A stretch of 64,000 bases of DNA from Planctomycetota bacterium. Lineage in GTDB: Bacteria > Planctomycetota > UBA1135 > GCA-002686595. Position numbers and translations under genes: made by a program. The stretch is taken from contig JACKHV010000001.1 in NCBI GenBank assembly GCA_020638835.1, forward strand, positions 62,001 to 126,000. The letters run 5' to 3'. Under the pieces are notes generated by a model. That model was not told where the DNA came from and did not search any database. It was given only the letters and a program-made list of their open reading frames with translations. Below, piece after piece: positions 42,481 through 51,067 of this stretch; within the stretch, counting starts at the first letter, position 1, and every line of letters begins with the position of its first letter.

Positions 42481-45400
42481 ATGCAACGAGACGACGACGT
42501 CAGGGATCCGTACGCCGAGCTGCCCGGAGAGCGCGCGGGAGACGCGATCGACCGCTACACGTTGGTCGACCGGCTCGGCGAAGGGGGCATGGGCACCGTC
42601 TGGCTGGCCGAGCAGTCCGAGCCGGTCAAGCGGCGCGTCGCGTTCAAGATCATCAAGCTCGGGATGGACACCCGCGAGGTGGTCGTGCGCTTCGAGGCGG
42701 AGCGGCAGGCGCTCGCGCTGATGGACCACCCGTGCATCGCGAAGGTGCTCGACGGCGGCGCGACGTCGAACGGCAGGCCGTACTTCGTGATGGAACTCGT
42801 CGACGGCGTGCCGATCACGCGCTACTGCGACGAACATCGGCTCGACGTCAAGGACCGTCTCACGCTCTTCATGCGCGTGTGCGACGCCGTGCAGCACGCG
42901 CACCACAAGGGCGTCATCCACCGCGACATCAAGCCGTCGAACGTGCTCGTCGCGAACGGCGACGACGGGCCGGCGCCCAAGGTGATCGACTTCGGCATCG
43001 CCAAGGCGACGAGCGCAGAGCTGACGCAGAAGACGATGTACACCGAGCTCGGCCAGATCATCGGGACGCCCGAGTACATGGCGCCCGAGCAGGCCGGCAC
43101 GACGGACGTCGACGTCGACACGCGCGCGGACGTCTACTCGCTCGGCGTGCTGCTGTACGAGCTGATGACGGGGACGACGCCCTTCGACTCCCGCACGGCG
43201 CTCGCGTCGGGTTATGCGGAGTTGTTGCGCCAGATCCGCGAGGTCGACCCCGCCGTGCCGTCCACGCGCATCTCCTCGCTCGGGGATCGCGCGACGCCGA
43301 TCGCGGCGAGCCGCAGCGTGGAGGTCGACGCCTTGCGCCGACGCCTGCGCGGCGACCTCGACTGGGTCGTGATGAAGGCGCTCGAGAAGGACCGCGCGCG
43401 ACGCTACGAGACGCCGAGCGCGCTCGCCGAGGACATCGCGCACTTCCTCGCCCGGGAACCCGTGGAAGCCGCGCCGCCGAGTGCGGTCTATCGCGCACGC
43501 AAGTTCGTGCAACGCCGCAAGAAGACCGTCGCGGCCGTCGCCACGATCGCGGTCGTGCTCGTCGCGGGCGTCATCGGCACGGGTTTCGGCTTGTTGCGCG
43601 CGATCGACGAGAAAGAGCGCGCTGACGAGGAGGCCCGGCGCGCCACGCAGCTCGCCGAGGCCGAGGCCGGGATGCGCGTGAAGGCGCAGCAGAACGAGCA
43701 ACTCGCGGTCGAAGCCGCGGCGCGCGCCGAGGCGGCGGCGGCGCAAGAGGCGAAAGCCCGCAAGCGTGCGGAAGACATCACCGGCTTCGTCGTCGCCGCG
43801 CTGCAGTCCGCCGACGCGGTGTCGGCCGGAAAGGAGGACATGACCATCTTGGAGGCGATGGACAACGCGATCGCCGACATCGACAGCGGTCGCTTCGCCG
43901 AGGACCCGGAGGCCGAAGGGTCGATGAAGAACGTGGTCGGCCACATTCTCAAGAACAACGGCCGCGCCGGCGACGCGGAGCGGCTCCTGCGCGAGGCGCT
44001 GGAGGCCGCGCGGGAGATCTCCGACGGGGACTCCGAGCAGCTGACGAGCGCCCTCACGAACCTCGGCAACGTGTTGCGCGAGCTAGGGCGTCTACAGGAA
44101 GCGGAGCCGCTCTTCGTCGAGGCACTCGCCATGCGCCGCCGGATCGACGCGGGCGACTCCGTGGGTCTCGTGACGATCTTGAACCACCTCGCGACGACCT
44201 GGTACGGGCTCGGCCGGTTCGAGGAGTCGGAGCCCATGTTCGTCGAGACGCTCGCGATGGCGCGCCGCCTGAAGGCCGAGTATCCGCGTGACCTGGCGAT
44301 CACGTTGCTCAACTTCGCCAACGTGAAGATGGCGCTGCACAAGGACCTCGAGGCCGAGGCGATGCTGGTGGAAGCGCTCGAGTTGCAGCGTGAGCTCGTC
44401 CAGCGCGACGACGTCTTCACCGCGCTCTTGATCGACACCCTGGCATCGGCGCGCTCGCGCCTCGGGAACTTGGAAGAGGCGCACGAGATGTGCGTCGAGT
44501 CGCTCGACATGTACCGGCGCATGTACTCGGGCGACAACGCTCTGGTCGCGGTCGCCATCGCCAACCTCGCGACCAGCTTCAAGGGCCTAGGTGACTACGC
44601 TCGGGCCGAAGAACTCTACACGGAGTCGCTGGAGATGCTCCAACGCCTCTACCCCGAGGGGCACGTCGACGTCGCGCGCGCCCACTTCTTGATCGGCGGG
44701 CTGCACTTCGACGTCGGGATCGATCCGGTCCCGGACTTCGAGGCCGCGCTCGAGCTCTACCGCGCGCTCGATCCGGGCGACAACGCGACGTACGCCGCGT
44801 GCATGAAGGGTCTCGGCGTCCAGTACCGCTTGCGGCGACGTCCGATGGAAGCGGAACCGTTGCTCGCCGCGGCGCTCGACATCCACCGTCGCATCTACCC
44901 CCCGACGCACCCCGAGCTGCTCGACAGCTTGAACTCGTACGGCGTGAACTGTTGGCAGCAAGGGCGACTCGACCTGTCGATCCCGCTGTTCGAGGAGTTG
45001 CTCGCGACGAGCATCGAGGCCAACGGGCGCGAGCACGCGTTGACGCGTCAAGTGCTCCTGAACCTCGCGATCAACTACCGCGACGCGGGTCGTGCGGAGG
45101 AAGCCGTGGCGCACGCGATCGAGGCGTTCGACGCGTACGTCCCGGAGCCGCAGTGGCCCGTGATCGGCGGGACCGTGCTCGACATCTGTCTGCAAGCTGG
45201 CGACGCGGATGCCGCGATCTCGATCGCGAAGCGCCTCGTCGACCTGGCACGCGAACGCATGCCCGATGGCGGTCCGCAGTTCCTCGCGGTCGTGCGACAC
45301 AACGGATCCGTTCTCTTGCGCTTGGGCGCGTTCGCCGACGCCGAGCCCGCGCTGCGTTCCGCGCAAGAGATCACTGTCGCCGAGAACCCCGACTCCTTCG

Positions 45401-45651
45401 CGAGCATCGAGCTGAGCGCCGACCTGGGGCGCGCGATCCTGGGGCAGGGGCGTCACGCCGAGGCGAAGCCGCTGCTGATCGACGTGCACACGGCGCTGAG
45501 CGCGCGTCGCAGCGTGCCGCGCAGCCTGCGCGGGACCTTCCTCGAGACGCTCGAAGGCCTCCTCGCCGTCGCCGAGGCCGAGTCGGATACGACAGCGGCC
45601 GCGAACTGGCGGGAGGAGCTGGAGGCGCGCCGCGCCGAGTGGGCGAAGTGA
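42481..45651 (+). CDS. Membrane Ser/Thr protein kinase with TPR sensor domain
   Basis: The protein has 1056 residues from the ATG (a GTG one codon earlier is possible). The kinase domain (about 20-300) has GEGGMGTVW, VAFKIIKLG, HRDIKPSNVL, DFGIAKA and GTPEYMAPEQ, so all catalytic residues are present. A single membrane helix follows near residues 345-365 (AAVATIAVVLVAGVIGTGFGLL), then a coiled coil of Glu/Ala/Arg (about 368-430). The remaining 600 residues are tetratricopeptide repeats in the periplasm, with 42-residue spacing such as LTNLGNVLRELGRLQEAEPLFVEAL. This architecture is abundant in Planctomycetota. A TAGACT box lies 44 bases upstream. Confidence 0.95.
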   Translation: MQRDDDVRDPYAELPGERAGDAIDRYTLVDRLGEGGMGTVWLAEQSEPVKRRVAFKIIKLGMDTREVVVRFEAERQALALMDHPCIAKVLDGGATSNGRPYFVMELVDGVPITRYCDEHRLDVKDRLTLFMRVCDAVQHAHHKGVIHRDIKPSNVLVANGDDGPAPKVIDFGIAKATSAELTQKTMYTELGQIIGTPEYMAPEQAGTTDVDVDTRADVYSLGVLLYELMTGTTPFDSRTALASGYAELLRQIREVDPAVPSTRISSLGDRATPIAASRSVEVDALRRRLRGDLDWVVMKALEKDRARRYETPSALAEDIAHFLAREPVEAAPPSAVYRARKFVQRRKKTVAAVATIAVVLVAGVIGTGFGLLRAIDEKERADEEARRATQLAEAEAGMRVKAQQNEQLAVEAAARAEAAAAQEAKARKRAEDITGFVVAALQSADAVSAGKEDMTILEAMDNAIADIDSGRFAEDPEAEGSMKNVVGHILKNNGRAGDAERLLREALEAAREISDGDSEQLTSALTNLGNVLRELGRLQEAEPLFVEALAMRRRIDAGDSVGLVTILNHLATTWYGLGRFEESEPMFVETLAMARRLKAEYPRDLAITLLNFANVKMALHKDLEAEAMLVEALELQRELVQRDDVFTALLIDTLASARSRLGNLEEAHEMCVESLDMYRRMYSGDNALVAVAIANLATSFKGLGDYARAEELYTESLEMLQRLYPEGHVDVARAHFLIGGLHFDVGIDPVPDFEAALELYRALDPGDNATYAACMKGLGVQYRLRRRPMEAEPLLAAALDIHRRIYPPTHPELLDSLNSYGVNCWQQGRLDLSIPLFEELLATSIEANGREHALTRQVLLNLAINYRDAGRAEEAVAHAIEAFDAYVPEPQWPVIGGTVLDICLQAGDADAAISIAKRLVDLARERMPDGGPQFLAVVRHNGSVLLRLGAFADAEPALRSAQEITVAENPDSFASIELSADLGRAILGQGRHAEAKPLLIDVHTALSARRSVPRSLRGTFLETLEGLLAVAEAESDTTAAANWREELEARRAEWAK

Positions 45652-45687
45652 TCGAACCGCGCGTGTGCCGGTGCGACGCGGAGCCTC

Positions 45688-45693
45688 TATCAT
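45688..45693 (+). promoter_or_regulatory. -10 box TATCAT, seven bases before ATG
   Basis: TATCAT ends seven bases before the ATG at 45701, again placing the probable transcript start at the start codon. Confidence 0.45.
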
Positions 45694-45700
45694 CGTCACC

Positions 45701-47347
45701 ATGCTGACGACGCTCTCCCTCCTCTTCGCTGCCGCCTTCGCCGCGCAAGACACCGACGCGCCCGCGGCCCTCGAACCGATTGCGCTGACCGTCGAGTACG
45801 TCGGCGATCCCGCCACGCCGCGCGGCAAGGCCTTCGTCGCGCTGCTCGAAGAACACTTCACGTCGGTCGAGGCGGTCGACGCGAAGCAGCTCGGCGCGCC
45901 CGCCGACTCCGCGCAGCGCTTCGCCGGCGCGGACGTGCTGCTCGTCGACGCGGACCTGACGGGGCACCTGCCCGACGGCTACGGCAAGCCGATGGTCGTG
46001 ATCAGCGGCCTCGGCGTGCGCACGGCGGAAGGGCTCGGCGCGAAGCTCGACTGGCTCTGACTGTGCCTCGGCTCGGAAGCGCACGGGGTGCGCTTCGATC
46101 ATCCGATCTTCCAGGGGCCGCGCGTCGTGGATGTGACGACCGAGACGAAGCGCGATCCGCACACCGGTGACGAGATCGCGGCGTGGCGCGTGCAGGAGGA
46201 CGTCGGTCGTCCCGGTCTCGTCGCTTCGCGTCGGCGCTTCGTCGCCGCGCCGGACAGCGAGATCCTCGCGGGCGGAGTCAATTCCAAGGGCAACCGCGGC
46301 GTGCCGCTCGTGCGCGAAGGCAACTTGTTCTTGTGGGGCTTCTCGGCCGCGCCGGATCGCATGACGGAGGCGGGTCGCGCGGCGCTCGCGAACGCGATCG
46401 TGTACATGCGCGACTTCGACGGGCAAGCGCCGACGCGGCGCGCCGGCGTGCGCGCGCGCGGAGAGTGGCGCGACATCCTGGACAGCCCGTACGTCGAAGG
46501 CGTCGAGCTGCCGCGCTACTTCGGGCCGAGCCTCATCGCCGCGCACGGCACGGACAAGGAAGCCCTGCGCGCCGATCTTGAAGTGCGCGAGCCGTACCTC
46601 TACGTCGCGCGCGGCTCGGCGACCTTGCGCATCGACGCGGATGCGGAGGCGCTCGGTCACCCGACGAACAGCTTCGACTTGATCCGCGCGGCGCTCGAGG
46701 CGAACGACGAGCGCGGAACCCGCATCCTCGAGCGTTATTGGCCGAACGACGAACTGGTCGCCGCGCGCCCGACGACGCTCGCCGGACTCGACGCGCTCGC
46801 GGACGAAGTCTGCTTCAGCGAAGGCGAGGGTTACCGCTGGCTGTCACGCCCGTCGGTCGCCGGCCCCGAGCGCTGGGAAATCGCGGGCGCGCTCGCGAGC
46901 TTGCAGTTGCCGCGCACCAGCGAACAGGCCCCCGCCGTCTTCGGCGCGCGTTTGGTCGGCTCGTACCAGGACGCGAGCGGCAAGGCTCACACCGCGGCCG
47001 GATCCGTGGCGACCTTGGCGGTGCGCGCGGAAGTCTTGCGCGGCTGGCACGTGACGCTCGCTTCGGACGACGGCATGTACACGCCGGTGACGATCGAGCT
47101 CGAGCTGCCGGACGGCGCGCGTTGGGTCGCGGACGAGTTCACGGTCGACGGCCGCGCGCGCCGCGAGAAGGCGTCGCGCAACGGTTACGGTCGCTTGGAC
47201 TTCACACGCGAGTTCTGGGCGCGCTGCGCGCCGGGCGAGTACGAGCTCGCGGGGAAGATCCGCTTCCAGGTCTGTGACGAAGAGCGCTGCTTGCGGCCGA
47301 CGCAGGTCGAGTTCACGACGACGTTGGTCGTGTACGGAACCAGGTAA
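45701..47347 (+). CDS. Secreted putative selenoprotein with DsbD-like C-terminal domain (in-frame TGA, Sec120)
   Basis: Reading the TGA at 46058-46060 as selenocysteine gives 548 residues. A signal peptide (MLTTLSLLFAAAFAAQD) precedes a region ending GLGVRTAEGLGAKLDWL. Then come U, L and C (U-x-C) and GSEAHGVRFDHPIFQGP in the same frame. The motif is a redox-type pair. A 9-bp SECIS-like hairpin starts 15 bases after the TGA. The C-terminal 120 residues (VTIELELPDG to QVCDEERCLRPTQVEF) resemble the N-terminal DsbD-type thiol-disulfide domain, with two Cys four apart. Without readthrough, the second half would start at a GTG or CGC inside the hairpin with no ribosome site. The last codons and stop lie in a copy of the IR-6 repeat arm. 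Confidence 0.82.
46058..46096 (+). promoter_or_regulatory. Sec codon TGA and SECIS-like hairpin of the DsbD-like protein
   Basis: TGA is at 46058-46060. After 15 bases, GAAGCGCAC (46076-46084) pairs perfectly with GTGCGCTTC (46088-46096) around loop GGG. The UGA-to-loop distance is 24 bases. The spacing to the stem is the same as in the ABC binding-protein gene. Confidence 0.78.
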
Positions 47348-47465
47348 AAAACATCACACCCGTACGGAACCAGGTACAAAACCTCACACCCCCCGAAGAG
47401 CGGAAGCGGCCTGGTGGCCGCTTCCGCGCTTCGGGGGGTGTGAGGTTTTGTACCTGGTTCCGTAC
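47332..47465. repeat. Compound palindrome IR-6 (49-bp arms plus an extra direct copy, subfamily C)
   Basis: The arms 47362-47410 and 47417-47465 are complementary except for one position, around loop CTGGTG. A further partial copy of the arm tip (47332-47361, 28 of 30 identical) stands in direct orientation before it. That copy supplies the last codons and TAA of the plus-strand gene. The stop of the minus-strand gene overlaps the right end by one base. The arm tip is the same as in IR-3. Confidence 0.92.
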
Positions 47466-48820
47466 TACACGCGCTCGTACCACCAGACGTGCGACTCTTG
47501 CCGCCGCCCCGGCACCAATTCGTCGAGTCGACTCGAGGGCTCGTCCATCGCGTTCTGCAACTCGCGATGCCGCGGCGACAGCGCTTCCCAGGTCTCGGTG
47601 TAGCGCGCGTCGTACTCCTCGCTGCCTTCCTCGAGCCCCTTCGTCGCCTCCGCGACGGCCTTTTCGAGTTCGCGCCAGAACTCGTCCATCTCGGCTTGCA
47701 AGGCGCCGATCCGCTCGCGCAGCGCGGCGACTTCGGCTTCTTCTTCCGCGCTCAAGGGCGGCGCCTCCGGCTGGAAGATCGAGTAGCCGCCGACGAGCAG
47801 ATCGAGATCGCCGTCGCCGTCCCAATCGCACACCGCGGGATACAGCCCCGTGTCGGGACGCACCGCTTCCCGCGCGCCGAACTCGCTGGGCGCGACGAGC
47901 ACTTCGAGCGGTCCGAAGTCCGGCGCACCCGCCTTGCCGCCGTTCCGCGACAAGTACACGCCGCCGCCGACCGGATCGTCGCCGTAGCTTTCGCCGAAGC
48001 CGCCCGCGACGAGGTCCAGGTCCCCGTCCCCGTCCCAGTCGACGAGCACCGGCGCCGTCAGCTTCTCACCGATCGCGAAGGCCTTCCCGCCCGCCATCAC
48101 CGGCAGGTTCTTGCCGGTGTACCGCGGCTCCGCGTCGGTCCCTTCGTTCATCTGCCGATACAGGTGCCCGTTCTCGTAGCTGCCTAGCAACAAGTCGCGA
48201 TCGCCGTCGCCGTCCCAGTCGAAGGCGAGCACCGACACCAAGCGCTCCGCTTCCGAACCTTCCGGCATCGCGCGTTGGTCGATCAGGTGCTGGTTCTTCT
48301 CGTGATCCCAGTAGTAGCTGAGGATCACCCGCGCGCCGTCCTTGTCGAACAAGTGCACCGGCGCCGCGAAACCGCCTTCTCCGCCGCGCGCCACGTGCGG
48401 CGAGCCGTCGAAGGTCGCGGTCAGGTAATCGACGTGCCCGTCACCATCGAGGTCCACGAACTGTGAACCCATGCCGATGCATCACCAGTTGCCGAATTCG
48501 AGCAGCTGCCCGTCGCGCAACTTCGCCGCCTCCTCGGCCGCGAGCTTCCCGTCCTCACCGCGCAGCGCCACGGTGACTCTGCCCGGCAAGTCGCCGATCA
48601 CCACGTCCAACCGACCGTCGCCGTTCCAGTCGTACACGGCGGGCGAGGCGTACAAGCGCTTCGCGCCGAGGAACACATCGCCGGCCATCAACCGAACGGG
48701 CGCCGCGAAGCGCACCTCTTGCGTGGAGACGGACGACGTCTCGTCGCGCCGCTCCAAGTCGGATGCACTGAAGGCCGCGAGGCCGGTGAGCGCCACGGCG
48801 CACGAAGCGAGAGTCACCAT
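47465..48820 (-). CDS. FG-GAP-repeat secreted putative selenoprotein (in-frame TGA, Sec113)
   Basis: With the TGA at 48484-48482 read as selenocysteine the frame gives 451 residues. The ATG at 48820 has GGAG six bases upstream and leads into a signal sequence (MVTLASCAVALTGLAAFSAS). Calcium-loop repeats lie on both sides of the TGA: DWNGDGRLDVVIG before it, and VDLDGDGHVDYL, DWDGDGDRDLLLG, DWDGDGDLDLVAG and DWDGDGDLDLLVG after it. This shows that one propeller is interrupted. The local context is LLEFGNW, U, C, IGMGSQF, so Sec and Cys are adjacent. A SECIS-like hairpin starts 12 bases downstream of the TGA. The C-terminal 100 residues include a coiled coil (EEEAEVAALRERIGALQAEM). Confidence 0.83.
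48451..48484 (-). promoter_or_regulatory. Sec codon TGA and SECIS-like hairpin of the FG-GAP protein
   Basis: On the minus strand TGA is 48484-48482. After 12 bases GGTTCAC (48469-48463) pairs with GTGGACC (48457-48451) with one T-G pair. The loop is AGTTC, sharing AGTT with the loop of the ABC binding-protein gene. Confidence 0.72.
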
Positions 48821-49011
48821 GAGAGTCTCCGTCGAAGGGAAGAAGTGATCGAGAGAACGCGCACGACCGTAGCGCAGCGGCGGGGGACTCGGCAAGCCGG
48901 CCCCGCGCCCACGCCCTCCGCCCCTTCCACCAACTCACCCTCACCCCCCTCGCCACCCGCTACCCTGGAGCGCCACCCGCTCCGACCACCCCGCACCGAA
49001 GCTCCCGACCG

Positions 49012-49374
49012 ATGACACCCCAACTCTCCTCCGACGAACGCATCGCCCGCATGACCTTCGCCTCCGTCTACCCGCACTACGTCACCAAGGTCGAGAAGAA
49101 GGGGCGCACCGAGGAAGACCTCCTGAAAGTCCTCCGCTGGCTGACCGGCCTCACCAAGGCGCAGCTCTTCAGCCACATCAAGAAGGGCTCGACCTTCACC
49201 CAACTCTTCGACGCCGCGAAGCTCCACCCGAACGCTTCCCTCATCAAGGGCGTGATCTGCGGCCACCGCGTCGAGGAGATCGAGAACCCGCTGACGCAGA
49301 AGTGCCGCTACATGGACAAGCTCGTCGACGAACTGGCGCGGGGGAAGAAGATGGAGAGCATCTTGCGGGAGTAG
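49012..49374 (+). CDS. DUF2200 protein
   Basis: The protein has 120 residues. RIARMTFASVYPHYVTKVEKKGRTEEDLLKVLRWLTGL near the start and the Lys-rich C-terminal half (ICGHRVEEIENPLTQKCRYMDKLVDEL) match DUF2200, a small uncharacterised bacterial family of about this size. It appears cytoplasmic, with helical character throughout. It stands alone between the convergent FG-GAP gene and the tRNA-Arg gene. A TACCCT box about 45 bases before the ATG may be its promoter. Confidence 0.85.
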   Translation: MTPQLSSDERIARMTFASVYPHYVTKVEKKGRTEEDLLKVLRWLTGLTKAQLFSHIKKGSTFTQLFDAAKLHPNASLIKGVICGHRVEEIENPLTQKCRYMDKLVDELARGKKMESILRE

Positions 49375-49429
49375 AAGACCCCCCGCGGAGATGGTGCCGG
49401 CGCCCCTCCACGCTACGATGCGCCCCTCA

Positions 49430-49506
49430 GCGCCCGTAGCTCAGCAGGATAGAGCACCGGTTTCCTAAACCGGGGGTCGTGGGTTCGAATCCCGCCGGGC
49501 GTACCA
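49430..49506 (+). tRNA. tRNA-Arg (anticodon CCU), CCA encoded
   Basis: The acceptor stem GCGCCCG (49430-49436) pairs with CGGGCGT before A73 (49503), followed by encoded CCA (49504-49506). The anticodon stem CCGGT/ACCGG encloses loop TTCCTAA with anticodon CCT at 49464-49466, which reads AGG. The T-loop is TTCGAAT. A TACGAT box lies 11 bases upstream (49413-49418). Confidence 0.95.
49484..49505 (+). repeat. att-like direct repeat, copy 1 (tRNA-Arg 3' end)
   Basis: These 22 bases, from the T-loop to the CC of CCA, recur exactly at 50473-50494. Duplication of a tRNA 3' end is the classic scar of integration by a tyrosine recombinase. Confidence 0.7.
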
Positions 49507-49584
49507 TCGCAACGTGCCCGACCGCTGCGGTTTCGAATCGCTCGACGTCTCGAGTCCGCGCCGCCGCTCTACCAGGACGCGACC

Positions 49585-50371
49585 ATGAGTGATCCCTTCG
49601 TCCCGCGCGCCGGCGGAATCCTCAGCGCCGACATCGCCGTCCCCGAGCACGAGCGTGAGCTGCGCTTCTACGCACGCGTGCTCACTACCGGCGACGAACC
49701 GCTCTGGCGCAAGGATCTGATGAACAGTCGCGGCATGCCGATCATCGGCTTGGGCGAGCGCACGGAGGAGTACTCCGGCCTCCCGCTCCAGTGGATGCCG
49801 CACATTCAAGTCGCCGACGTCGCAGCCAGTGCAACGAAGGCGCTCGAGCTGGGTGGGAGTGAGCTCATGCACGGCAAGGACGAGGAGGGGAACAGTCAGT
49901 GGGCGGTGCTGCTGGACACCAACGGCGCGGCCTTCGGGATCATGCCCGTCGTTCCCGCTGAAGCGCTTCCGCCGACGTCGAGCGACAACGCGGCGCCCAC
50001 GGGTTGCATCTCCTGGGTCGACTTGACGGTTCCCGATGCGCCCGCAACCCGCGACTTCTATTCCCAAGTCGTCGGCTGGTCGGTGCAAGACGTCGAGATG
50101 TCGGACGAAGGCGAGCGCTACGCCGACTAAGATGCGCACTGCTGACGGAACCGCGGCCGCGGGGGTCTGTCACGCGCGCGGCGTGAACCGGGGCTTGCCG
50201 CCCGTCTGGATGCTCTACCTTCCCGTCGGCGACCTCGCCGAGAGCCTGAGCCGCGTTACCGAGGAAGGGGGGACGATCGTCAAGTCGGTTCAGGGAGTCG
50301 ATGGCGAGATCGCCTCTGCGGTCGTTCAAGATCCGGTGGGAGTGCGCTTCGCCTTGGTGCAGGGCGGTTGA
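49585..50371 (+). pseudogene. Two-domain VOC/glyoxalase protein with frameshift
   Basis: The first frame (49585-50130) encodes a VOC domain (AGGILSADIAVPEHERELRFY, EYSGLPLQWMPHIQVADV) and the start of a second (GCISWVDLTVPDAPATRDFYSQVVGW). It stops at a TAA after GERYAD. Homology resumes at once in the next frame with MRTADGTAAAGVCHARGVN and ends ALVQGG at 50371. Restoring two bases at about 50128 would rejoin one 260-residue protein of the usual length. It may be a true pseudogene or a sequencing error; the stop is TAA, so it is unrelated to the Sec codons. It lies between the tRNA and the duplicated tRNA end. Confidence 0.8.
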
Positions 50372-50472
50372 GGACGGAGTCGCCGACTCGTCCGCGCGAC
50401 GTCCGCGCGCGTTCGTCACGGCGCACTTCGCGCACATTTCTCGGCGCGAGTTCCTGAACAGAGAGTCGCAAC

Positions 50473-50494
50473 TTCGAATCCCGCCGGGCGTACC
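50473..50494 (+). repeat. att-like direct repeat, copy 2
   Basis: This is an exact 22-bp copy of the tRNA-Arg 3' end (TTCGAATCCCGCCGGGCGTA then CC), 989 bases from copy 1. The flanking bases differ on both sides. No integrase gene lies between the copies, so this is a remnant. Confidence 0.7.
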
Positions 50495-50533
50495 GACGCG
50501 AGCCACGCACACCGCTCGCCTCGACCCCGCTCC

Positions 50534-50962
50534 TCACTCCCCCGCGCCCTCGGTGTACAACCAGCGTCCGCCTTCGCGCACGAACTGCGACCGCTCGCGC
50601 AGCTGCCGCCGCTGTCGACCGACGCGAAAGGTCGCGACGAACTCCACCGTGCCGCGCACGCCGTCCACTTCCGCGAAGCGCACCTCGAGCCGCTCCCAAC
50701 CGTCGACACTCGCGATGCTCGCGCGCAGCCCTTCGCGCAAGTCGTCCTCGCGAAAGTCCGGATGGTGCGTCGCGACGAGATACTCGATCGCCTCCGCCGT
50801 CCCGAGCGCGAAGGCGGTGTAGCGCGAACGCATCAGCGACTCGGGATCGGGGGCGGCGACATCTCCCGACAGATAGGGGCCGCAACACTGCGCGAGCGCG
50901 CCGGGGCGGCCGCACGGACAACGACCGGTCGAGCTCGCGTCAGAGTGCGGAGGAGTGTGCAT
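50534..50962 (-). CDS. YchJ-family protein with SEC-C zinc motif
   Basis: The protein has 142 residues. An N-terminal metal-binding motif CPCGRPGALAQCCGPYL is followed by PESLMRSRYTAFALG and an NTF2-like region (EFVATFRVGRQRRQLRERSQFVREGGRWLYTEG). This is the standard YchJ/UPF0225 layout, normally 130-160 residues with one or two SEC-C motifs. The biochemical role is unknown. It is convergent with the VOC pseudogene remnant and diverges from the thioredoxin gene. Confidence 0.9.
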   Translation of the reverse strand: MHTPPHSDASSTGRCPCGRPGALAQCCGPYLSGDVAAPDPESLMRSRYTAFALGTAEAIEYLVATHHPDFREDDLREGLRASIASVDGWERLEVRFAEVDGVRGTVEFVATFRVGRQRRQLRERSQFVREGGRWLYTEGAGE

Positions 50963-51067
50963 GCGGCGATTCGGAGAGCGGGCTCACCTCGTGCCCTCCG
51001 CCGCTCCATCCTACGACCCGCGCTCCCGCCTCACCCTTCTCCCCCTGCACCGAACACCGCCCTGGCC

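Noticed and set aside
45701..46060. Separate short gene ending at the TGA before the DsbD-like part
   Set aside because: The following frame has no ribosome site or start outside the hairpin, and both parts share one frame with a U-x-C context and a SECIS-like stem. One selenoprotein is the simpler reading.
50128..50130. A fourth recoded stop in the VOC gene
   Set aside because: The codon is TAA and homology continues in another frame, so this is a frameshift, not selenocysteine.
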